From Alphaproteobacteria bacterium (GTDB taxonomy: Bacteria > Pseudomonadota > Alphaproteobacteria > Paracaedibacterales > CAIULA01): a stretch of 8,827 nt of DNA. Both the position numbers and the translations under genes were made by a program. Positions 1 to 5,920 of this stretch are shown piece by piece. The stretch covers positions 1-8,827 of the forward strand of contig JAIEMR010000050.1 of the NCBI GenBank assembly GCA_019751935.1. Direction: 5' to 3'. Position 1 is the stretch's first letter. Each line of letters starts with the position of its first letter. The notes under the pieces are model-generated. The model was not told where the DNA came from. It was given only the letters and a program-made list of their open reading frames with translations, and made no database searches.

Positions 1-831
1 TTGAAAGATTATTGGCGATCAATGAGCGAATTATCCAAGACAATCTCTCCTTTTGCATTAAACCCTATGGACAAAGCGAATAAATATTATAACTTAGATC
101 ACTCTCTTGGATTTTTAATGATGGGAATGCTGAAAGAGAAGTTTTCCCCTTATGAAATGAATCCTTCGAATAAAAATCCTTTTGGTGATTTTTTGAAAGG
201 TTTTTTTGATTATTCGGCCATTCGGGACAGTAAAGATAGAAGAATATTTTTAGGAACAACACATGTAAAGTCTGGAAGAATTAAAATCTTCACAAATAAA
301 GACATTTGTTCTGATGTGTTGTTGGCTTCTGCTTGTTTACCTTCTATGTTTCAGGCAGTTCAAGTTGATGGTGAGTATTATTGGGACGGTGGATTTATTG
401 CAAATCCTGCTATTTACCCGCTGATTAACGAATGCAGCACTTCTGATATTATTGTGATTCAATTGACAAAGACATATTGCGATGAAATACCAAAGACAAA
501 AGCTGGGATTTCTGAACGTCTAACAGAAATTACTTTGAATGGTTGTATTGTCCATGAAATGCGCGCTATTTACTTTATTACAAAGCTTATTGACGCTGGT
601 CATATTAAGGAAGGTGCTTTAAAGCGCATCAATATGCACATGATTAAAAACGAAGATGCTTTTAAAAATCTTAATCTAAGCAGTGCTTTGAATACAGATT
701 GGGACTTTTTGATGATGCTTCATAATGAAGGACGCAAAGCTGCTGATAAATGGATTAATGATCATTATGATGATGTGGGGTCAAAAACACATAAACTTGA
801 TGAAGGCATGTTTAAAGATTTCGTTTCTTAA
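1..831 (+). CDS. Patatin-like phospholipase, C-terminal part (5' end outside window)
   Basis: The frame is open from the first base, so the TTG at position 1 is probably an internal leucine and the gene begins upstream. The 276 visible residues carry the second half of a patatin (lipid acyl hydrolase) domain. The stretch at residues 109-131 runs ASACLPSMF, then a VDGEYYWDGG segment in which D129-G130-G131 is the DG[GA] motif holding the catalytic aspartate. After it, NPAIYPL (135-141) is typical of a bacterial patatin subgroup of about 350-400 residues. The nucleophile elbow GxSxG and the oxyanion-hole glycine motif should lie in the missing N-terminus, so activity cannot be judged. Patatins hydrolyse membrane phospholipids; in Rickettsia and relatives some are secreted effectors, but nothing here shows export. 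The gene ends 20 bp before a strong terminator. Family call firm; substrate unknown. Confidence 0.85.
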   Translation: MKDYWRSMSELSKTISPFALNPMDKANKYYNLDHSLGFLMMGMLKEKFSPYEMNPSNKNPFGDFLKGFFDYSAIRDSKDRRIFLGTTHVKSGRIKIFTNKDICSDVLLASACLPSMFQAVQVDGEYYWDGGFIANPAIYPLINECSTSDIIVIQLTKTYCDEIPKTKAGISERLTEITLNGCIVHEMRAIYFITKLIDAGHIKEGALKRINMHMIKNEDAFKNLNLSSALNTDWDFLMMLHNEGRKAADKWINDHYDDVGSKTHKLDEGMFKDFVS

Positions 832-851
832 AATATAGCTTTTCAATTAAT

Positions 852-885
852 ATAGGCTTCAGTTTAGGCTGAGGCCTATTTTTTT
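852..885 (+). terminator. Intrinsic terminator after the patatin gene
   Basis: An 11-bp stem (852-862 ATAGGCTTCAG with 869-879 CTGAGGCCTAT, one G-T wobble) closes a 6-nt loop, TTTAGG. It is followed directly by a run of seven T (879-885). It lies 20 bp after the patatin stop codon and separates that gene from the qmcA operon. Confidence 0.9.
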
Positions 886-928
886 AGAAATATAGTCTGA
901 GCTGGGCGTAAAAAGTGTAAATGTATAC

Positions 929-1099
929 CATCGTCCTCACGAAGCCCCGTATGGCGACGTGACAAACATTATTAGTCATGGCGAGCAACAGAAGTTGCGT
1001 GGCCATCCAGAAAAACAGCCCCTGGATCACCACGTCGCTCCGCTCCTCGTGATGACGATGGCGCTTGGAACACCACGCAACTTCGTTGCTCGTCATGAC
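929..1099. repeat. Palindromic repeat, family 1, copy 1 (composite, upstream of qmcA)
   Basis: The core is 975-1060: a left arm (975-1010, from GTCATGGCGAGC to GGCCATCCAG), an A-rich spacer AAAAACAGCC, and a right arm (1022-1060) that reads inversely as GTCATCACGAG...GTGGTGATCCAG. The arms pair through ATCCAG/CTGGAT, and each is also a hairpin by itself (ATGGC/GCCAT and ATCAC/GTGAT). A further piece at 1073-1099 is the reverse complement of 975-1002 with one mismatch and one indel. A degenerate fragment sits at 930-942 (ATCGTCCTCACGA). With the terminator, this accounts for most of the 303-bp gap before qmcA. An open frame across it on the - strand is only translated repeat. The element resembles GTCATTGCGAG-type palindromic elements known from Rickettsia-like genomes; identity with those is not proven here. 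Confidence 0.85.
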
Positions 1100-1134
1100 G
1101 ATAATGAATCGGACTCAGATTAAAGGAGTTTCCT

Positions 1135-2085
1135 ATGTTTGAAGTTATAGCGGGTATTATAGTCGTTGTTGCTATTTTCTTTGTGTTTAGATCTGTAAGG
1201 GTTATTCCTCAAGGCTATGAGTATACGGTTGAAAGATTTGGGCGTTATATTCAAACCTTACGTCCGGGTCTTCATATTATTATTCCCTTAATTGACCGCA
1301 TTGGCGCTAAGGTTATTATGATGGAACTCGTTCTAGATGTACCGTCCCAAGATGTTATTACCAAAGATAATGCTGCTGTAACCGTTGACGGTGTCATTTT
1401 TTATCAAATTTTGGATGCAGCAAAGTCTGCGTATGAAGTGGCTAATTTGAAAAGTGCAATTATGAACTTAACCATGACGAATATTCGTACCGTTATGGGT
1501 TCTATGGACCTTGATGAATTGCTATCCCACCGAGAAACGATTAATGCACGTCTTTTGGCTGTGGTTGATGATGCCACCAGTCCTTGGGGCACCAAGGTAA
1601 CTCGTATCGAAATTAAGGACATTAAGCCGCCTCGTGATTTGGTGGATTCTATGGCACGTCAAATGAAGGCTGAACGTGAAAAGCGCGCTTTGATCTTAGA
1701 AGCCGAAGGGGAGAGACAAGCTCAAATTTTAAAGGCCGAGGGTATTCAGCAATCAATGATCCTAGAGGCTGAAGGTCGCCGTGAATCTGCTATAAGAGAC
1801 GCTGAGGCCAGAGAAAGGCTAGCGCAAGCAGAAGCCACTGCCACTAAAAATGTATCAGAGGCTGTTGCAAATGGCAGTGCGCAGGCTTTGAATTACTTTA
1901 TTGCGCAAAAATACGTTGAAGCGATAAAAGAGTTGGCTCAAGCGCCAAATCAAAAATTTGTATTAATGCCCCTTGAATCAAGCAGTTTGATTGGTAGCAT
2001 TGCAGGCATTGCCGAACTTGCTAAAGATGCCTTTATAGAAGATCCTTCAGGCCCTAAATCGAAAGGGACAAAAGGGGGGAGATAA
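1135..2085 (+). CDS. qmcA: SPFH-domain membrane protein, QmcA type (stomatin/prohibitin family)
   Basis: The 316-residue protein matches the layout of bacterial QmcA (E. coli QmcA is about 305 residues). It has one N-terminal membrane segment (about residues 3-19) and an SPFH/band-7 domain (about 20-185) with VIPQGYEYTVERFGRY at 23-38, RPGLHIIIPLIDRI at 43-56 and LDVPSQDVITKDNA at 67-80. An alanine/glutamate-rich coiled coil (about 176-240) with repeated ILEAEG, ILKAEG and ILEAEG blocks follows, then a lysine/glycine-rich tail. SPFH proteins form large membrane-anchored oligomers that organise membrane microdomains; in E. coli QmcA acts with membrane proteostasis and FtsH-related functions. 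The start has an excellent ribosome site (AAAGGAG, 7 nt before ATG). The stop codon lies 2 nt before the start of the NfeD-type partner, the standard operon pairing for this family. Confidence 0.93.
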   Translation: MFEVIAGIIVVVAIFFVFRSVRVIPQGYEYTVERFGRYIQTLRPGLHIIIPLIDRIGAKVIMMELVLDVPSQDVITKDNAAVTVDGVIFYQILDAAKSAYEVANLKSAIMNLTMTNIRTVMGSMDLDELLSHRETINARLLAVVDDATSPWGTKVTRIEIKDIKPPRDLVDSMARQMKAEREKRALILEAEGERQAQILKAEGIQQSMILEAEGRRESAIRDAEARERLAQAEATATKNVSEAVANGSAQALNYFIAQKYVEAIKELAQAPNQKFVLMPLESSSLIGSIAGIAELAKDAFIEDPSGPKSKGTKGGR

Positions 2086-2087
2086 TC

Positions 2088-2543
2088 ATGGATATCTTGA
2101 TGACAATGACAGGCTGGCATTGGTTTGGTTTTGCTTTGATATTATTTGGGTTAGAACTTTTTGCGCCTGCGGCTTTTTTCCTATGGCTTGGGGTTGCAGC
2201 TTTATTAGTTGCAATCCTTATGTTTGTGTCTTCTCTTTCTATTCCAGTTCAGTTTGTGTTATTTGCAATCCTTTCACCCTTGGTGATGTGGGGAGGGCGC
2301 CGATTTTATAACCAGGCAAGCGGCTGTCAGAAATCGAACCATTTAAATCAACGAGGATTAGAAATGGTTGGCCTGGTTTTAACCTTGGAGCAACCCATTA
2401 CAAATGGGCAGTCGAGAATTACCATAGGTGATAGCACCTGGAAAGTTCTAGGAGCTGATGCCTCTGCTGGGACCGAGGTTAAAGTAACTGCCGTTAGGGG
2501 GAATGCTTTGGTTGTTGAGACATTGTCAAATCCTTTAGAATAA
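2088..2543 (+). CDS. ybbJ: Short NfeD/YbbJ-type membrane protein, partner of QmcA
   Basis: The 151-residue protein has the short NfeD (YbbJ) architecture. Two or three close hydrophobic segments (about residues 10-27, 30-50 and 52-70) are followed by a small beta-barrel OB-fold domain at about 87-146. The latter shows LNQRGLEMVGLVLTL, NGQSRITIGDSTWKVLG and a final ALVVE strand. The N-terminal ClpP-like protease domain of long NfeD proteins is absent, as is normal for this subgroup. The gene is translationally linked to qmcA: only 2 nt separate the stop and the ATG, and the ribosome site (a G-rich AAGGGGGGAG at 2072-2081) lies inside the end of qmcA. The OB domain is thought to contact the SPFH oligomer and influence its assembly. 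No convincing terminator follows; an AT-only 5-bp hairpin at 2553-2567 is too weak to count. Confidence 0.9.
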   Translation: MDILMTMTGWHWFGFALILFGLELFAPAAFFLWLGVAALLVAILMFVSSLSIPVQFVLFAILSPLVMWGGRRFYNQASGCQKSNHLNQRGLEMVGLVLTLEQPITNGQSRITIGDSTWKVLGADASAGTEVKVTAVRGNALVVETLSNPLE

Positions 2544-2595
2544 GAACGAACATTAATAATTTATTAACCATTTTTCCCTACACTTAAATATAGAT

Positions 2596-2627
2596 GAAAA
2601 CATGCTCTAGGAATGCGTCCTGTTTTC
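2596..2627 (+). promoter_or_regulatory. Stem-loop in the leader of the cysteine-rich protein gene
   Basis: GAAAACA (2596-2602) pairs with TGTTTTC (2621-2627). Inside it, GGA (2610-2612) pairs with TCC (2618-2620) around the loop ATGCG, leaving a one-sided 7-nt bulge. There is no T-run behind it, so it is not an intrinsic terminator. It lies 28 bp before the start of the next gene and may shape its mRNA leader. Function unknown. Confidence 0.35.
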
Positions 2628-2655
2628 TCAAGGTGTAATATTTAAGGGGATGAAA

Positions 2656-3084
2656 ATGAATTTTAGTAATTTAAGTAAATTTATATTAGCAATTGGGTTG
2701 TTTGTTTTATTAAATTCAAATGTTTCTAATGCATCAGTTATGCAAGATGTGTCGCATTTGCCCACTTGCCCATCTGTATGTAATTCAAAAGATCAGGCTT
2801 CCTGCGCAGGCACAAAAGTAAGATGCAAGACTACTCAATTTGATGCGGCTGAGTCAAATTGTGTATGGGGGCCTAGTAAGTCGGCAAAGAAGGACAGATG
2901 CAAAAGTATGAATTCTGCAACATATGTGTGCAATGGAAGATGTAGTACTATGAAAGAAAAATATGGATGCAAGGGGCAAGAAATCTCTTGTAATGAAAAT
3001 GATGATAAAGAGCTAAGAGATGTTAACTGCAATGAAAAGAAAGGTATTATGGGAACTTCTTGTGTGCCCGCCTTAAAGAGTTAA
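2656..3084 (+). CDS. Small secreted cysteine-rich protein with two six-cysteine modules
   Basis: I do not recognise this protein. An ATG at 2650 directly abuts AAGGGG (2644-2649), leaving no room for initiation, whereas the ATG at 2656 has a 6-nt spacing. I therefore start there, giving 142 residues. A Sec signal peptide (hydrophobic core about 9-20) ends with a likely cut after SNA (A26). The mature part is hydrophilic, lysine-rich and holds 12 cysteines: 38, 42, 50, 57, 69, 82, then 92, 96, 105, 112, 125, 136. The spacings are 3-7-6-11-12 and 3-8-6-12-10, so the protein is a tandem duplication of one six-cysteine module. An even cysteine number after export suggests structural disulfides, up to three per module. 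It is a stand-alone gene closed by a strong terminator. Possible roles are an outer-surface or host-directed protein; nothing in the sequence decides. Confidence 0.75.
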   Translation: MNFSNLSKFILAIGLFVLLNSNVSNASVMQDVSHLPTCPSVCNSKDQASCAGTKVRCKTTQFDAAESNCVWGPSKSAKKDRCKSMNSATYVCNGRCSTMKEKYGCKGQEISCNENDDKELRDVNCNEKKGIMGTSCVPALKS

Positions 3085-3097
3085 TTATAATCTGTTG

Positions 3098-3136
3098 AAA
3101 GAGTCCTGCTGAAAAAATACAGCAGGACTCTTTTTT
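3098..3136 (+). terminator. Strong intrinsic terminator after the cysteine-rich gene
   Basis: A perfect 13-bp stem (3098-3110 AAAGAGTCCTGCT with 3121-3133 AGCAGGACTCTTT) closes a 10-nt loop and is followed by T up to 3136. Because the left side carries AAA it could also act weakly on the opposite strand. It lies 13 bp after the stop codon. Confidence 0.93.
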
Positions 3137-3143
3137 GTTTTGG

Positions 3144-3212
3144 CCTTTCTTGATTTGTATCTCAATCGCTGCTTATGGGGAGATGATTGGGTTATAAAAA
3201 GGAAAATCAAGA
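3144..3212 (+). repeat. Repeat family 2, copy A (about 69 bp, with inverted ends)
   Basis: This stretch matches 4736-4804 without gaps at roughly three quarters of positions (my hand count gives about 16 differences in 69). The best kept parts are CCTTTCTTGATTT at the left, CTGCTTAT in the centre and ATTGGGTTATAAA to the right. Copy A has inverted ends: TCTTGATTT (3148-3156) against AAATCAAGA (3204-3212). These extend to TTGGC (3140-3144) and GCCAA (3213-3217) with a small indel. It directly follows the terminator of the cysteine-rich gene. The rest of the 372-bp gap up to the transporter gene (3218-3327) is AT-rich with no gene or clear promoter. Confidence 0.7.
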
Positions 3213-3327
3213 GCCAAGAGATGTTCCTTGTGTTTTAAAATCACCTAAATTTTTATTGATTCCTGCCTGATTTTTATCTCAAAATCATATTTATAGAGTA
3301 CTCGATATAGATTGAGCACAAGTTTAC

Positions 3328-3430
3328 GTCATGGCGAGCCCGAAGGGCGTGGCCATCCAGAAAAACAGGTCTTTCTAACAAAACAGCCTCTGGATCACCA
3401 CGTCGCTTAACGCTTCTCGTGATGACGATG
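3328..3430. repeat. Palindromic repeat, family 1, copy 2 (upstream of transporter)
   Basis: The left arm is 3328-3360 (GTCATGGCGAGC...GGCCATCCAG) and the right arm 3390-3430 (CTGGATCACCACG...CGTGATGACGATG), in the same orientation and order as 975-1060. Each arm is a hairpin, ATGGC/GCCAT on the left and ATCAC/GTGAT on the right. The apex of the left arm is GCCC-GAA-GGGC. The spacer is longer than in copy 1 because of an 18-nt insertion bounded by two AAAACAG (3362-3368 and 3380-3386). It ends 26 bp before the transporter start. Confidence 0.88.
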
Positions 3431-3456
3431 ATTGTTAGCATTTCTATAAGGGATTA

Positions 3457-4716
3457 ATGATAGATCTTTCTAAGGTAAGGAACATAATGAATAAAAGGGT
3501 TGTTCTGTCGTCATTTCTTGGGAACACTTTAGAATTTTATGATTACACATTATTTGGAGCCTTATCCTTCTTATTAGCTCCGCTTTTCTTTCCATCTAAC
3601 AATCCCCTTACTTCTCTTTTTGCAAGCCTTACCGTTTTTTCTATGGGACTTATTGCAAGGCCTTTAGGGGGGCTTTTATTTGGTTATATAGGCGATACTC
3701 AGGGACGTAAAAAAGCTTTAGTCCTTTCAATGTCATGTATGAGCCTTGCATCCATTATGATTGCGATTGTTCCAACCTATAGCCAAATTGGCATCTTGGC
3801 GCCTGTTGTTCTTGTTTGCGCAAGATTATTGCAGGGTATATCAGCCGGCGGCGAATATAACGGAGCTGCGATTTTATCCCTAGAACATCAAGAGTATCAT
3901 CCCGGTCTTATCAGCGGAATTCTAACCTCTTCAGCGGCGGCTGGTTTATTATTAGCGGCCATTGTTGGGTATATCTTTTCCAATCCTAATCTTCCTGATT
4001 GGGCGTGGAGAATTCCTTTTCTGTTGGGCCTTTTGATTGGTATTTTGGGGCTTTATATTCGCTCTAATCTTTCTGAATCACCTTTGTTTCAAAAGAAAAT
4101 AACCAATGATGAACCTTTACCGTCTGTTTTGGGGGTGTTTAAAGCAAACCGAAAATCCATGATGCTTATCTTTTTTATAGGCGGGCAGTCTTCTCTTATT
4201 TCGTATCTTCTTTTTATATCGATTCCCATCCTTTTAAAATTCAAGCTTTCTTCTTTGTCTTCGGAGTTTGGTTTTATTTGCAATAGCATCTCTTTGTTAG
4301 CTTTTTCTCTTTCAGCAGTTGGGGCGGGGTTCATATCCAGATATTTTCGTTTTGAAAAAATAATGATCACATCGTGCTGTCTTATGCCATTTTTCTTTTT
4401 TGCTTTTGTCAGCTTAATTGATATTTTGAATCCCTCCCAGCTTTTGATTTTTCACATTATTTTTGGATGTTTAGTTGGAATGCATGCGGGGCCTCAGCAT
4501 GCTCTTTTTCAAAAACTTTTTCCAATCCACATGCGATATCGGGGTATATCTTTTAGTTTTTCCCTTGGAACGGGAGTCTTAAGCGCTTTGACAACTCATA
4601 TTGCCTTTAATTTAGGAACATCTCCTTTGGCCTCTATTTGTTGGATCGGATTTACAAGCCTTTGTTCGGCTATAAGTCTTTTGATTATTAGAAATTCTAA
4701 GAGCCTGTATTCTTAA
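3457..4716 (+). CDS. Major-facilitator transporter, metabolite:H+ symporter (ProP-like) family
   Basis: The 419-residue protein has about twelve hydrophobic segments and clear MHS-family marks. These are LEFYDYTLFG (25-34) in helix 1, RPLGG (68-72), the loop 2-3 motif GDTQGRKKAL (79-88), RLLQGISAGGEYNGA (123-137), WRIPFLLG (184-191), ESPLF (207-211) and FPIHMRYRGISFSFSLG (355-371). Relatives such as ProP and ShiA import small polar solutes (proline, betaine, organic acids) with protons; intracellular alphaproteobacteria often carry many copies for taking up host metabolites. The substrate cannot be told. Two starts are possible: ATG 3457 (AGGG 4 nt before it) and ATG 3487 (AAGGA 5 nt before it). 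The second gives 409 residues and a start closer to helix 1, and is about as likely. The gene stands alone between two repeats and has no evident terminator. Confidence 0.9.
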   Translation: MIDLSKVRNIMNKRVVLSSFLGNTLEFYDYTLFGALSFLLAPLFFPSNNPLTSLFASLTVFSMGLIARPLGGLLFGYIGDTQGRKKALVLSMSCMSLASIMIAIVPTYSQIGILAPVVLVCARLLQGISAGGEYNGAAILSLEHQEYHPGLISGILTSSAAAGLLLAAIVGYIFSNPNLPDWAWRIPFLLGLLIGILGLYIRSNLSESPLFQKKITNDEPLPSVLGVFKANRKSMMLIFFIGGQSSLISYLLFISIPILLKFKLSSLSSEFGFICNSISLLAFSLSAVGAGFISRYFRFEKIMITSCCLMPFFFFAFVSLIDILNPSQLLIFHIIFGCLVGMHAGPQHALFQKLFPIHMRYRGISFSFSLGTGVLSALTTHIAFNLGTSPLASICWIGFTSLCSAISLLIIRNSKSLYS

Positions 4717-4735
4717 CCAATGAGCTCAAAACAAC

Positions 4736-4804
4736 CCTTTCTTGATTTCTGATTCAAACACTGCTTATATGGCGATAATTGGGTTATAAATGGGAAGATT
4801 AAAG
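4736..4804 (+). repeat. Repeat family 2, copy B, overlapping the xseB leader
   Basis: This is a gap-free match to 3144-3212 in the same orientation. Its left end CTTTCTTGATTT is identical to copy A; its right end (GGAAGATTAAAG) has drifted, yet on RNA most positions could still pair with the left end if G-U is allowed. The copy lies between the transporter stop and xseB, includes the putative xseB ribosome site (GGGAAG, 4792-4797) and ends on the first base of the GTG start. The two copies therefore flank the transporter gene as direct repeats. Confidence 0.65.
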
Positions 4805-5040
4805 TGAGTGATACTCTAGAATCTTTAAGCTTTGAGCAAGCGATGGCAGAGCTCGAAACCTTGGTAAAGCGCCTGGAAGAGGGACGATTACCCCTTGAAG
4901 AAGCAATTAGTGCCTTTGAACGTGGTGCGCTTCTTAAAAAGCATTGCGAGCAAAAGCTGCTTGCGGCCAAAATGCGCGTTGAACAAATAACCGGAATGAC
5001 TGAAAATGGCGCCAAGCTTGAAACCTTTAACGTCACTTAA
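4804..5040 (+). CDS. xseB: Exodeoxyribonuclease VII small subunit
   Basis: The 78-residue protein has the normal XseB length and carries the whole family domain at about residues 8-62: SFEQAMAELETLVKRLE, EGRLPLEEAISAFERG and LLKKHCEQKLLAAKMRV. XseB is a small helical protein; several copies bind the large subunit XseA to form exonuclease VII, which degrades single-stranded DNA from both ends and acts in repair. XseA is not in this window. The start is GTG (4804) with GGGAAG 6 nt upstream; an ATG at 4790 is out of frame. The end overlaps ispA by 35 nt, the usual xseB-ispA coupling in proteobacteria. The leader is formed by a repeat (4736-4804), which is unusual for a housekeeping gene. Confidence 0.95.
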   Translation: MSDTLESLSFEQAMAELETLVKRLEEGRLPLEEAISAFERGALLKKHCEQKLLAAKMRVEQITGMTENGAKLETFNVT

Positions 5041-5911
5041 ATTTTCTCTTCTTGAGGAAAGGACGAAAGGTGTTGTGGATAAGGTTGATAACGCTTTAGA
5101 CGTTGTTATAGAAAAGCAGTTTGCCTCTGTTCAGCTGCGCCGCGCCATGCAGTATGCGGCGCTTAATGGCGGCAAGCGTTTTAGGCCCTTGTTGATGATG
5201 GCGGCAGGGGATCTGTTTGATATTTCCTTTGAAACTCTTTTGCCGGTCTCAACTGCCGCCGAATTGATCCATGCTTATTCTCTGGTGCACGATGATTTGC
5301 CGGCTATGGATAATGCCGACACCAGGCGCGGTAAACCCAGTTGTTGGCGTCAGTTTGATGAGGCAACTGCGATTTTAGTCGGTGATGGTTTGTTAACTTT
5401 GGCGTTTGAGGTGATTGCATCTTCTTCGCTGTCACCAGCAATAGCCTTAGAGCTTGTAACAAAACTTGCCAAAGCAAGTGGACCAAATGGCATGGTGGGC
5501 GGCCAAATGCTTGATATGAGCCAAGACCATCAGGGTGATTTAAGTTTAATCACCACTCTGCAACGTTTGAAAACAGGAGAATTGATTGCGTTTTGTTGTG
5601 AAGCTGGAGCCATTATGGGAACATCTGACCCATTTATTAAAAAGCAGATCAAAGAGGTTGGTTATAAAATAGGGCTTATCTACCAAATGGTGGATGATCT
5701 GTTGGATAAAAAGGGAGAGGTTAATACCTTGGGCAAGCCCTCTCAGCAAGATGGCAATAAAATCACTCTTGTTGATAAAATGGGTGAAGAGCAAACCATT
5801 CAAAAGATCAATGATGTGAAAGAAAATATTTTTCTTGTCCTAAAGCCTTTTGGCCCAAAAGCTGATCTCTTTAGGGAAATTATCACCTGGGCGGTTGAAA
5901 GAAAATCTTAA
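5006..5911 (+). CDS. ispA: Farnesyl diphosphate synthase (polyprenyl synthetase family)
   Basis: The enzyme condenses IPP with DMAPP and then GPP to make C15 farnesyl diphosphate for undecaprenyl carrier and quinone side chains. The 301-residue protein shows GGKR at 55-58 and the first aspartate-rich motif DDLPAMD (96-102) followed by RRGKPSCWRQF (107-117). It also shows KTGELI (189-194) and the second motif QMVDDLLD (227-234). The two-residue insertion in the first motif, with tyrosine five positions before it (Y91) and a small residue at the fourth (S92), is the signature of bacterial type FPP synthases. The ATG at 5006 lies inside xseB with only a weak ribosome site, suggesting coupled translation. 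A GTG at 5075 has better upstream purines but would cut the N-terminus shorter than usual. It ends 9 bp from the stop of the convergent gene. dxs does not follow. Confidence 0.94.
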   Translation: MAPSLKPLTSLKFSLLEERTKGVVDKVDNALDVVIEKQFASVQLRRAMQYAALNGGKRFRPLLMMAAGDLFDISFETLLPVSTAAELIHAYSLVHDDLPAMDNADTRRGKPSCWRQFDEATAILVGDGLLTLAFEVIASSSLSPAIALELVTKLAKASGPNGMVGGQMLDMSQDHQGDLSLITTLQRLKTGELIAFCCEAGAIMGTSDPFIKKQIKEVGYKIGLIYQMVDDLLDKKGEVNTLGKPSQQDGNKITLVDKMGEEQTIQKINDVKENIFLVLKPFGPKADLFREIITWAVERKS

Positions 5912-5920
5912 AAGAAAAAA

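Noticed and set aside
884..1096. 70-residue open frame on the - strand
   Set aside because: It is translation of the palindromic repeat (HHEERSDVV-type peptide) and has no own ribosome site or protein character.
1100..1105. GATAAT as -10 box for qmcA at the edge of the repeat
   Set aside because: No -35-like hexamer at a suitable distance; the same bases recur at the edge of another repeat copy, so they may just be repeat sequence.
2553..2576. AT-only palindrome followed by TTTTT as terminator of the qmcA operon
   Set aside because: The stem has only five A-T pairs, too weak for intrinsic termination.
2650..2655. ATG at 2650 as start of the cysteine-rich protein
   Set aside because: The AAGGGG motif touches this ATG; the in-frame ATG at 2656 has proper spacing.
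929..3430. CRISPR-like array from the recurring GTCAT...ATCCAG units
   Set aside because: Units are few, far apart, inverted relative to each other and without regular unique spacers.
4089..4370. 93-residue open frame on the - strand inside the transporter gene
   Set aside because: It is antisense to conserved transporter helices and shows no domain.
4713..5036. 107-residue open frame on the - strand opposite xseB
   Set aside because: It is antisense to a firm family member (XseB); the peptide is low-complexity and serine-rich, typical of a shadow frame.
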